A DNA stretch of 9,631 nt from JALQTD01 sp965657495. GTDB lineage: Bacteria > Bacteroidota > Bacteroidia > Flavobacteriales_D > Sanyastnellaceae. The position numbers and the translations under genes were made by a program. The stretch lies in assembly GCA_965657495.1 (NCBI GenBank), contig CBFHPD010000172.1:1-9631 (forward strand), written 5' to 3'. The first letter of the stretch is position 1. Every line of letters begins with the position of its first letter. This document shows positions 1 through 6,640 of the stretch, one piece after another. The notes beneath the pieces were generated by a model. The model was not told the origin of the DNA. It ran no database searches and was given only the letters and a program-made list of their open reading frames with translations.

Positions 1-1
1 G

Positions 2-787
2 CACGAGGAGTTTGGCAAGGACCTCGCCCACGTGGCGGACGAAGCTGCAGGCCAAATCCCGTCCGCCATCCTCCCCGGTCCCACCGCCATCGGCGGCCAC
101 AGCATGGGCGGCGGTGCGGCTTGGCTCGCAGCAGCTGAGAGCGCCACCGCTGGGGCGGTATTCGGTTTGGCCCCCGCAGAAACGAACCCCTCCGCCATTG
201 CGGCTGCTTCCTCCGTAGCCCTGCCCGCCCTCGTCCTCTCCGGCACCGCCGACCAAGTCACGCCGGCCGCGCAGCACCACCTCCCCATCTACGACGCCGC
301 CGCGTCCGCATGCAAATCCTTCCTCACCTTGACGGAAGGCTCGCACTGCGGCTACGCGAACGCCGGTACCTTGTGCGACTTAGGCGAGCTGTTCTTCAAT
401 GGCATGTCCCGGGCGCGCCAGCAAGCAATCACGGCAACCGCTCTTGCAGCTTGGCTCGACGCCATCCTCCGGGACGGGGACTGGGGCGCCTTCGCCGACC
501 TGTCAGCCGCGGACTTCACCCTCGCGATCGACTGCGCCCTGTCGGCCCCGGCAGCCGCCGCCACATCCCCATGCGCCTTCCCCAACCCCGCCCGCGACCA
601 CCTCACCGCCACCGGCCTGCCGCCGCACGCCCCGTGCGCCATCGTGAACGCCCAGGGCCAAACCGTCCTCCGCCTCCAGGCCGACGCCCGCGGCACCGCC
701 CGCTGCCCCGTGCACGGCTGGCCTCCGGGCGCCTACGTCCTCACTGCGGCGGGAGGCCCGCCCGTTCGGTTCGTCGTCGCCCCTTAA
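2..787 (+). CDS. Secreted alpha/beta hydrolase with C-terminal T9SS sorting domain (5' partial)
   Basis: The frame is open from base 2, so the N-terminus and any signal peptide lie outside the window; 261 residues are visible. An alpha/beta-hydrolase core occupies about residues 1-165. It shows a nucleophile elbow GGHSMGG (Ser34), a likely acid in SGTADQVTP (Asp84) and a likely catalytic His in GSHCGY (His115). The order and spacing fit the dienelactone hydrolase / chlorophyllase / cutinase-like esterases, but the substrate cannot be read from the sequence. After an Ala/Pro-rich linker, residues 193-261 look like a T9SS type A sorting domain: it opens with FPNPARD, has a short beta-rich body with IVNAQGQTVLRL, and ends GAYVLTAAGG plus a final strand. 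In T9SS families this tail directs export across the outer membrane and is usually removed. The GTG at 32 is internal, not the start. The gene converges on the amylase with overlapping stop codons. Enzyme class and T9SS tail are well supported; the exact esterase type is inference. Confidence 0.85.
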   Translation, partial: HEEFGKDLAHVADEAAGQIPSAILPGPTAIGGHSMGGGAAWLAAAESATAGAVFGLAPAETNPSAIAAASSVALPALVLSGTADQVTPAAQHHLPIYDAAASACKSFLTLTEGSHCGYANAGTLCDLGELFFNGMSRARQQAITATALAAWLDAILRDGDWGAFADLSAADFTLAIDCALSAPAAAATSPCAFPNPARDHLTATGLPPHAPCAIVNAQGQTVLRLQADARGTARCPVHGWPPGAYVLTAAGGPPVRFVVAP

Positions 788-3216
788 AGGCAGTCCACTC
801 CGAAGGCGCCCAGCAACTGCAGCAGGTCCGAAATCCCCACGCTGCCGTTGCCATTCAAGTCCTCCACGCAGAGCGGCGTTTCGGGCAGGCACAGCATTTG
901 GTCCGCATCCCAAAACGTGCCCGGCCCACAGAAGCCCGCCCCCGCTTCGCCGCACGCAAAACACGCCCCGAAGCAGACCACTTCCGGCTCCGTCAGCGGC
1001 GCGTCCAGCGTGAACGTCCGGTTCAAGACGTCCGTCCCCGTTCCGCACGCCGCTGGCACTTGCTCATCCGTGCCCCACGCGTTTCCGGTCAGGAACTTGT
1101 ACGCCATGGTTTCGCCGAGGGCCAGCTCCACCTGCGCGGCGTAGGTGCCATCGCCGGCATCGGTGAGCGGCGTGGCCGCGGGGTCCCAGCCGTTGAAGGT
1201 GCCCGCGACGTGGGGGTCGGCGGGCGGGGTATCGAAGGCCACGCGGAGGGCCACCCCGTAGATGCAATCCGCATCGGCGCCGAAGTTGGTGGCGAGGGAA
1301 TCCGTGCAGCCGGTTTCGAACGCGAGGTCCGTGATGCCGCTGGTGTCGGGCGTGGGGAGCGGCGTGTCAATGAGCACGCGGAATTCGCCGGGCGCGAGGT
1401 ACCATGCGTTGCCGAGGTCGTTTTCCACGATGGCTTCGCCGGAGAAATAGTCGTACCAGGTTCCGGTGTACGGGAAGCCCGGCACGATGCTGCCGCCGCT
1501 GGTGCCGAAGTTGCCGATGACGATGGCGTTTTGGTCCGGATTGAAGAGCCGGATGCGCTTGAGGACCCCGCCGAGATCGGCGTCGAAGTCCCATCCGTTG
1601 AAAGCCGGCTGATCACGCTTCAACCTCCCCAAGGCCGCCACGGTCTTTGTCAACCGCCGCCGGTCCGGATCGTCGAGGTACCACCACCGTTCGGGTTTCT
1701 CGTTCAGCTTGCACCCGTCGCTGAAGGTACCGTCGAGGCAGTCGAACAAGCTCACATCGTACCCCATTTCGCCCCACTGCCACATCATCTTCGGTCCGGG
1801 CAACGGCAGCAGGAAGGCGTGGGCGAGGGCCAGCCGGTCCATCGCTGTGCTGAAGGCGGAGGCGTCGTACCCGCCGTTGGAAGCGCCGTAGAGTTGCAGC
1901 TCGTGCGCGAGCCGTTCTTCGTCGTGGCTTTCGAAGTACGTGACGAGGTTAGGCCACATCCAGCCGCGAGAGGTGTGCAGCCCCCAGCTGAGGTCCGCGC
2001 CATAGCCGAGCGTGGCTTGTTTGAAGGGGTCACTCATTTTGCCCCACAGCATGAAGCCGCCATTCGCGAGCGCTGCCTCTTCCGCATTGTCACCGAGGTG
2101 CTCGAGGATGAGGTAGGTGCCGGGGTGCTCGGACCAAATGTGATTCGCATAATCAAACAGGATCTCCACCCGCGACGGGTCGAACGCGTTCCACGCCCCC
2201 ACGTCGCCCCCGGTGTTCGTCTGCGTCAACCCCTTGGACAAGTCGATGCGGTACCCATCGATGTGGTAGGTGTCGATCCAGTGGTCGAAGACGCGCTTCC
2301 AAAACGTGCGGGTCCACGGGTCGCCGTGGTCGTAGTCCAAGCCGTAGGCAAAGGGGTGCGGCGCCTGCTCATTGAACCAGGGGTTGTTCTCGGCGATGCT
2401 GCCGTCGGCGTCGAGGTAGAGGCGCGCGAGCGGGTCGAGTCCGTAGCCGTGGTTGGGCACCACATCCAGGATGACAGCCATGCCGCGGGCGTGGCATGCG
2501 TCGACGAGGGCCTTCAGCAAGGCGGGCGGCCCGTAGTACTTGTCGGGCGCAAAGCGGAACGAGGGGTTGTAGCCCCAACTGAGGTTGCCATCGAACTCGC
2601 TGACGGGCATCAGCTCGAGGGCTGTGACGCCCAGCCATTGCAAGTAGTCGAGCCGATCGATGAGGTCTTGGTAGGTTTGGCCTGCATCAAAATCGCGGAT
2701 CAACACCTCGTAGATGACGAGCCGGTCCTGCGGCGGGCGCTCGTAATCCGCATCCGTCCATGCAAAGGGCTCCTCCACGGTGCGGAACACGGCATTCGGC
2801 CAATTCGCCTCGCCCGAAGGAAAGGCGGGCATTCCCGGCCAATGATCGGCCGGAATCGCACCATCGTTCCACGGCTCCACCACCAGCTCCGCGTAAGGAT
2901 CCCCGATTTCCAGCGAACCGTCGACCAAATAGTGGTAGCGGCACTGCGTCTCGGGATCCAGCCCCACCACTTCCAACCAGAATGTGTTGCCATCGAGGGA
3001 CGGGTGCATCAGGTTGTCCGCCCCGATGGCCCAGTTGTTGAAGTCGCCACGGAGGTGCACTTGGGTTTTGCCGGGCGCGCGCAACTGGAAAATAGCGCTG
3101 GTGGGGGAGAGGATGTTGAGGCCGTCTTGGATGCCGGCGGGTGGGTCCATCGGGGTTTGGGCTTGGAGACCAAAGGAGGCGAGGGCCCAAATCAACACGG
3201 GAAGCAACTTGTGCAT
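784..3216 (-). CDS. Secreted multimodular GH13 alpha-amylase family enzyme
   Basis: A protein of 810 residues that probably cleaves alpha-1,4-glucans (starch or glycogen) outside the cytoplasm. The ATG at 3216 is chosen because a classic signal peptide follows at once (MHKLLPVLIW...LQAQ, about 20 residues); the frame stays open upstream, but a start there would bury the signal peptide. Modules in order: an N-terminal E-set/CBM48-like domain (about 35-115, with RGDFNNW at 56-62); a GH13 barrel (about 165-530) with region I DVVPNH (251-256), nucleophile Asp325 in GYRID, acid/base Glu372 in LILEH and Asp432 in FESHD; and a beta-sandwich (about 545-620). Then come a short Cys motif starting GCTDS (636-651), a second carbohydrate-binding-like domain (about 655-738, GTFNGW at 672-677), and a Cys-rich tail ending in an EF-hand-like loop (786-797). 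All catalytic residues are present. The gene starts 32 bases after the regulator gene stops, so co-transcription is likely. Whether it is an amylase, a pullulanase-type or another GH13 specificity is not resolved. Confidence 0.9.
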   Translation of the reverse strand: MHKLLPVLIWALASFGLQAQTPMDPPAGIQDGLNILSPTSAIFQLRAPGKTQVHLRGDFNNWAIGADNLMHPSLDGNTFWLEVVGLDPETQCRYHYLVDGSLEIGDPYAELVVEPWNDGAIPADHWPGMPAFPSGEANWPNAVFRTVEEPFAWTDADYERPPQDRLVIYEVLIRDFDAGQTYQDLIDRLDYLQWLGVTALELMPVSEFDGNLSWGYNPSFRFAPDKYYGPPALLKALVDACHARGMAVILDVVPNHGYGLDPLARLYLDADGSIAENNPWFNEQAPHPFAYGLDYDHGDPWTRTFWKRVFDHWIDTYHIDGYRIDLSKGLTQTNTGGDVGAWNAFDPSRVEILFDYANHIWSEHPGTYLILEHLGDNAEEAALANGGFMLWGKMSDPFKQATLGYGADLSWGLHTSRGWMWPNLVTYFESHDEERLAHELQLYGASNGGYDASAFSTAMDRLALAHAFLLPLPGPKMMWQWGEMGYDVSLFDCLDGTFSDGCKLNEKPERWWYLDDPDRRRLTKTVAALGRLKRDQPAFNGWDFDADLGGVLKRIRLFNPDQNAIVIGNFGTSGGSIVPGFPYTGTWYDYFSGEAIVENDLGNAWYLAPGEFRVLIDTPLPTPDTSGITDLAFETGCTDSLATNFGADADCIYGVALRVAFDTPPADPHVAGTFNGWDPAATPLTDAGDGTYAAQVELALGETMAYKFLTGNAWGTDEQVPAACGTGTDVLNRTFTLDAPLTEPEVVCFGACFACGEAGAGFCGPGTFWDADQMLCLPETPLCVEDLNGNGSVGISDLLQLLGAFGVDCL

Positions 3217-3248
3217 GTCCCTCAAGTTAATGAAAACCAGTTCCTCCG

Positions 3249-4745
3249 TCAACTCACCCCAAACCGCTTTGCAATCCAATCGTCGAAGTCCACGCCATCG
3301 GGAACATCCAGCTTCTTGCGGAGCCGCCCGCGGATGTTGTAGACGTAGCTCACGCTCAGGTCCATGGTGCGCGCGATGTCCTTGGAGTTCCTTCCGCTCG
3401 CCAGCATGTGCAGCACTTCTTGCTCCACGGGGGACAAATCCAGTTCCGGATTCGACTGCTGCAGTGCCACGGTGGCCTCCTGATCAAACCACTCCAATTC
3501 CAACCGGTCGATGGCGTCCTTCAAGGCGGGGGGCGGGTTCAACTCCCGCAACTCATTCAGCCCATTGCGCAAATGCTTCCTGGTGACCGCCCGCGGTTCC
3601 ATGTCCGTGCCCTTCTTTCTCAGCAACCAACAACCTGCACCTACCCCCAATGCGCCTGCGAAGGCCCACAGCCAAGTGAGGCTCGGTGCAGGGGGAGCGG
3701 CATCGACCTCCTTGTCCGCCGCCAATCGAACCGACTCCAAGTGGTCCATTTCCGTGGCAAGCAGTTGCTTTTCCGCCCAGCAAAGCGCAGCCCAAACTTC
3801 CCGGCTCACGGGCTCCAAGCTGCTGTCGCGAGCGGCCATCCGTTTCCGCCAAGGTTGGTACAACAGGCCTTCCGTTTGCCAGATGTGCTGGTCGCTGTCG
3901 CAGGCCGCGACCACTGCTTGCAACGCTGGGTAGCGCATCGCGAACGCTTCGTAGTCCGCTGAGAGCAAGTAATATTTGGAGACCAAACGCGCATGGGTGC
4001 AGTGGTTGCCGGGGGTCACTTCCAGGGTGTCCAACGCATCGATGAGTCCATGCGCCAGATCCAGCTTGCCGGTGCGGATGGCAATGGCAAGGTGGTTGAG
4101 TTGGGCGTTGAACAAGAGGTTGGGAGGGAGGTTGGGGGCGTTCATCGGAATGCGGTCGATGAATTGTTTGGCACGCTCCCATTGTTTTTGTTGGATTTGC
4201 AGCGCCGCGAGGTTGTTCAAGATGTAGGGGGACTGCTTGGCGTTGGCGTAACGCAGGGCTCGTTCGAGCGCGATGAATACGGAATCGGGTGTTCCGCCAC
4301 GTTGTGAATACGTTGCGCTCAGGTTGTTCAGGGCTTCGGATCGGAAGGTTGAGTCCTGGCTCAGTTCAAATGCTTGGCGGAAAGCGAGGATGGCCTGTTC
4401 CCAGTTTTGGGCCTGATAGTGCAAGGCTCCGGCCAAAAAGCGGTGCCGCGCACACGGGACGTCACACCCCGCCCGCGGGGTCACCAGCGCCTCCCAATCG
4501 GCAGGCGGCATGTTGAAGGTCCACCCGTTCATGCGCATCACCTGCTCGATGACCTCCACTTCACAATCGCCGTTTTTAGCAGCTAGGGAATCTGCGATGG
4601 CAAAGAAGTCTGCTGCTGTGTTGGGACGGTGCTCCTTGAACAATGTGTGTACGGCCTGGTCGGCGGGCAACCACGGTTCACCTTGGGCCCAAACCCCGCT
4701 CATCACCGCAGAGAGCACGAGAATGTAAATCCACCGAACAGACAT
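3249..4745 (-). CDS. Membrane-anchored TPR protein with C-terminal LuxR-type HTH domain (transcriptional regulator)
   Basis: A protein of 498 residues. It begins with a signal peptide (MSVRWIYILVLSAVMSGVWA, cleavage probably near residue 21). Residues about 30-340 are helical with TPR-like repeats; the clearest stretch is about 100-200, with NNLSATYSQRG and NNLAALQIQQKQWERA. A single transmembrane helix follows at about 356-375 (LTWLWAFAGALGVGAGCWLL) and is closed by RKKG, which places the rest in the cytoplasm. Residues about 436-481 form a LuxR/GerE-type helix-turn-helix: LSPVEQEVLHMLASGRNSKDIA, then SVSYVYNIRGRLRKKL. This gives a periplasmic sensor joined directly to a cytoplasmic DNA-binding domain, with no kinase or receiver domain visible. 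Proteins of this build are frequent in Bacteroidota and mostly uncharacterised. The ATG at 4745 is the natural start because the signal peptide follows directly. Only 32 bases separate it from the amylase, so control of alpha-glucan use is a reasonable inference, not a demonstrated role. Confidence 0.85.
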   Translation of the reverse strand: MSVRWIYILVLSAVMSGVWAQGEPWLPADQAVHTLFKEHRPNTAADFFAIADSLAAKNGDCEVEVIEQVMRMNGWTFNMPPADWEALVTPRAGCDVPCARHRFLAGALHYQAQNWEQAILAFRQAFELSQDSTFRSEALNNLSATYSQRGGTPDSVFIALERALRYANAKQSPYILNNLAALQIQQKQWERAKQFIDRIPMNAPNLPPNLLFNAQLNHLAIAIRTGKLDLAHGLIDALDTLEVTPGNHCTHARLVSKYYLLSADYEAFAMRYPALQAVVAACDSDQHIWQTEGLLYQPWRKRMAARDSSLEPVSREVWAALCWAEKQLLATEMDHLESVRLAADKEVDAAPPAPSLTWLWAFAGALGVGAGCWLLRKKGTDMEPRAVTRKHLRNGLNELRELNPPPALKDAIDRLELEWFDQEATVALQQSNPELDLSPVEQEVLHMLASGRNSKDIARTMDLSVSYVYNIRGRLRKKLDVPDGVDFDDWIAKRFGVS

Positions 4746-4827
4746 GCTTCAAATGTCTGTGAATTCGGCTGAATAGCAGGGTGAAATGTGGCTAAGCCTG
4801 TCGGCGCGCTGTTGCTTTTTTCTACAC

Positions 4828-4844
4828 ATGTGAACGCGTCACAT
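4828..4844. promoter_or_regulatory. 17-bp dyad, possible operator upstream of the regulator gene
   Basis: The sequence ATGTGAACGCGTCACAT has perfect 6-bp arms (ATGTGA / TCACAT) around a 5-base centre. It lies about 83 bases upstream of the start of the TPR/LuxR regulator gene. A second perfect palindrome, CACATGTG (4825-4832), overlaps its left arm, and a run of T follows on the plus strand side (4815-4821). The arms resemble CRP/FNR-family half sites (TGTGA/TCACA), but the spacer here is 5 rather than the usual 6. It could equally be a LuxR-type site for the regulator itself. No convincing Bacteroidota -33/-7 promoter was found next to it, so the assignment is tentative. Confidence 0.3.
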
Positions 4845-4876
4845 ATTGAATGGACATGATATGCCCGGAAGAAGAA

Positions 4877-4906
4877 GGGCCGCTTCCTTATCTCGGGAAG
4901 CGGCCC
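4877..4906 (-). terminator. Rho-independent terminator of the peroxiredoxin gene
   Basis: An 11-bp perfect GC-rich stem (4877-4887 pairing with 4896-4906, GGGCCGCTTCC/GGAAGCGGCCC) encloses an 8-base loop. Read on the minus strand it begins about 23 bases after the peroxiredoxin stop and is followed by the T-rich TTCTTCTTCC. The tract is interrupted by C, so it is weaker than a canonical T-run, but the position and stem strength fit a terminator separating the peroxiredoxin from the regulator gene downstream. Confidence 0.75.
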
Positions 4907-4929
4907 ATTCGTTTCCAAGTTGTTGGAAT

Positions 4930-5559
4930 TCAGATGGATTTCTTCGCCAAGTAGAAGTCCACCATGTCATCATCGCTGATTTCACGTGCTTCCATCTCCT
5001 GCACCGTGCGCGGCGGTGGCACAATCACTTGTTCGCCCGGCTGCCAGTTGAGTGGCATGGCCACAGCATGCTTGTCTGAGGTTTGCAGCGCTTCCAAAAC
5101 GCGCTTGATTTCTGGCATGCTCCGCCCCACATTGAGGGGGTAGCACATGATGAGCCGGATCTTCTTTGAGGGATCGATGAAGAACACGGCGCGGACTGCA
5201 GCCGTCTCGCTTTCGCCCGGTTGCAGCATGAGCATGCCGTAGAGCTTGGAGACGCCCATGTCGATGTCGGCGATGATGGGGAAGTCGAACAGCACGCCGG
5301 TGTTCTTTTTGACGTTGTTCACCCAAGCGATGTGCGCGTGGATGGAGTCAATGGAAAGCCCCATCAGTTTCGTGTTCCGGTCGGCAAACCATTGGTGGTC
5401 CAAAGCAAATCCGCTCATCTCAGTCGTGCACACCGGCGTGAAATCGGCGGGGTGCGAGAACAGGACATTCCAGCTGCCTTCGATGTACCCGTGAAAGTTC
5501 AAAACGCCGGTGGTGGTGGTGGCGGTGAAGTCGGGCGCGACATCCCCGATCCGGGGCAT
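4930..5559 (-). CDS. 1-Cys peroxiredoxin, Prx6-type
   Basis: A thiol peroxidase of 209 residues that reduces hydrogen peroxide and organic hydroperoxides, presumably in the cytoplasm because no signal peptide is seen. The N-terminal thioredoxin-fold part carries the hallmark PADFTPVCTTE with peroxidatic Cys44, preceded by FSH and followed by GLSIDS and the KKIRLIMCYP strand. The longer C-terminal region (LNWQPGEQVIVPPP, then an acidic helix) is typical of the Prx6 group. The ATG at 5559 (MPRIGDVAPDF) is preferred over a GTG at 5610 in the same frame, which would add 17 residues: the ATG start puts the peroxidatic Cys at 44, close to position 47 in human Prx6. A second cysteine, Cys139, is present, but I see no classic resolving-Cys motif. 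It sits 178 bases downstream of the sulfotransferase pair, is probably transcribed separately, and is followed by its own hairpin terminator. Family assignment is firm; start choice is moderately firm. Confidence 0.92.
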   Translation of the reverse strand: MPRIGDVAPDFTATTTTGVLNFHGYIEGSWNVLFSHPADFTPVCTTEMSGFALDHQWFADRNTKLMGLSIDSIHAHIAWVNNVKKNTGVLFDFPIIADIDMGVSKLYGMLMLQPGESETAAVRAVFFIDPSKKIRLIMCYPLNVGRSMPEIKRVLEALQTSDKHAVAMPLNWQPGEQVIVPPPRTVQEMEAREISDDDMVDFYLAKKSI

Positions 5560-5638
5560 GCTGGGCGCAAGGGGTGTTGGGTTGTTTTCCGTGGTCCAAA
5601 GGTGCGCCACAGCCCACCGATCAGGGGTGATAAGGGTT

Positions 5639-5660
5639 ATTCAATCCAATGGGATTCAAT
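5639..5660. repeat. Short direct repeat ATTCAAT x2 upstream of the peroxiredoxin gene
   Basis: ATTCAAT occurs at 5639-5645 and again at 5654-5660, 15 bases apart, with a small inverted pair ATCC/GGAT between them (5644-5647 and 5652-5655). It lies 80-100 bases upstream of the preferred peroxiredoxin start, in the 178-base gap to the sulfotransferase gene. It is AT-richer than its surroundings and could be a regulator site or simply chance. No recognisable OxyR, PerR or Bacteroidota promoter consensus was identified. Confidence 0.2.
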
Positions 5661-5737
5661 AGGTAAGTGCAATCTGGTGCCATGGCTTTCAATGTAGGAG
5701 GCAGAGCTGTTATCGCCCCTCCTCGTGCTGGAGGTGG

Positions 5738-6631
5738 TCAACTGGAAATTCGTTTGAATTTGCCGTCGTGCCAAATCAAATCTCGTGTGTCAGCGATCCA
5801 TTCTTCTCGCGCTCGTTCACTTCGTTGGAACGTCTCGGAAAGGCCTTCTCGTTCTGCGTCTGTCCAATCTGGTACAAACTCATGTTTGATGAGCGCGATG
5901 TTGTGGATGAATCGGGCAAGGGAAGTGGAAAAGTGACATGCGATCCGAGCAAGCCGATTAAAAGGTCTTTTCAAGCTTGAGACAGCCAATGCACCACCGG
6001 AGACACGGGGCGTTTTTCGAGCCTGAATTTTCGGCGAAAAGTGCCAATCAATTCCCGGGAATTCAAACCTTCCATGCTGAATGTCTGCATATTCAATGGG
6101 GAATACTTGTTCAGGCCAAAGCGCTTCAAGCAGTGGCCTGAATTCGTCGTAGCGGTATACCCGCATGAAGTCGCTTTCGCAAATGGCTTCCTGAAGAGGA
6201 GGGTTAAACTGTTTAAATAAGCGATTGAATTGAATACGAGCTGAAAATGCTGCGGTGTTCATGGGGCGTAACGTCAACAGGATCATCGCATTGAAGCCTT
6301 GGGTTAAGGCTTTTAACCGGTTGAGTTTCGTCTCCACAAGCACTCCTCCTGGCGCAAATGTACCTTTTGTGAAGTTCTCATTGGATATCAGGATCGGCCG
6401 TTTTGAACCCCTGACGGTTTCCTTCAATTCCGCTTTGAGCGATTCAAGGTCACCGCGACCAAAAACGACATATTTGCTCAAAGCGTTGTAAAGTTTAGAC
6501 GGCGTAATCAAGTCCGGATCGTATTTGCCAAGAAAAGTACAGTCCTTCTGTTTCCGAAAGACGTGGCTCTGCAAGGTGGTCGTTGCGGTCTTTGGCGGGC
6601 CGATGTGAATGATGAGTTCAGGAAGTGGCAT
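5738..6631 (-). CDS. Sulfotransferase family protein (PAPS-dependent)
   Basis: A protein of 297 residues that probably transfers sulfate from PAPS to a carbohydrate or other acceptor. The N-terminal strand-loop IHIGPPKTATTTLQ (residues 8-21, Lys14) is the 5'-phosphosulfate-binding loop typical of sulfotransferases of the 'GxxKTATT' kind. The second expected element, the 3'-phosphate-binding segment, is visible as ILLTLRPMNTAAFSARIQFN: Arg122 and Ser130 are spaced eight apart as in known sulfotransferases. LISNENF (81-87) fits the strand that often carries the catalytic acid in this group. No signal peptide or transmembrane helix is seen. The ATG at 6631 is used because the PAPS loop begins within ten residues. 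It follows the second sulfotransferase gene by 9 bases, so the two are almost certainly co-transcribed. GC content is visibly lower than in flanking genes, suggesting transfer. The acceptor is unknown. Confidence 0.8.
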   Translation of the reverse strand: MPLPELIIHIGPPKTATTTLQSHVFRKQKDCTFLGKYDPDLITPSKLYNALSKYVVFGRGDLESLKAELKETVRGSKRPILISNENFTKGTFAPGGVLVETKLNRLKALTQGFNAMILLTLRPMNTAAFSARIQFNRLFKQFNPPLQEAICESDFMRVYRYDEFRPLLEALWPEQVFPIEYADIQHGRFEFPGIDWHFSPKIQARKTPRVSGGALAVSSLKRPFNRLARIACHFSTSLARFIHNIALIKHEFVPDWTDAEREGLSETFQRSERAREEWIADTRDLIWHDGKFKRISS

Positions 6632-6640
6632 GGTAAATCT

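Noticed and set aside
310..3342. Very long open frame (about 1010 codons) on the plus strand opposite the amylase
   Set aside because: It is an antisense shadow of a high-GC gene. The translation is rich in Arg, Pro, Val and Gly with no recognisable domain, while the minus strand encodes a complete GH13 enzyme with all catalytic motifs.
4703..4918. Minus-strand open frame of 71 codons running through the gap upstream of the regulator
   Set aside because: It runs through the peroxiredoxin terminator hairpin and into the start of the regulator gene, and its translation has no family features. It is most likely chance.
5509..5525. Run of ggt triplets resembling a microsatellite
   Set aside because: It lies within the peroxiredoxin coding sequence and simply encodes the Thr-rich ATTTTG stretch near the N-terminus.
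5560..5610. 17-residue N-terminal extension of the peroxiredoxin from a GTG start
   Set aside because: The extension (ending PTPLAPS) has no counterpart in the family, and the downstream ATG places the peroxidatic Cys at the usual position. It remains possible but is less likely.
5718..5734. Small hairpin CCTCC-N7-GGAGG just after the first sulfotransferase stop
   Set aside because: The stem is only 5 bp and no T-run follows on the minus strand, so it is too weak to call a terminator.
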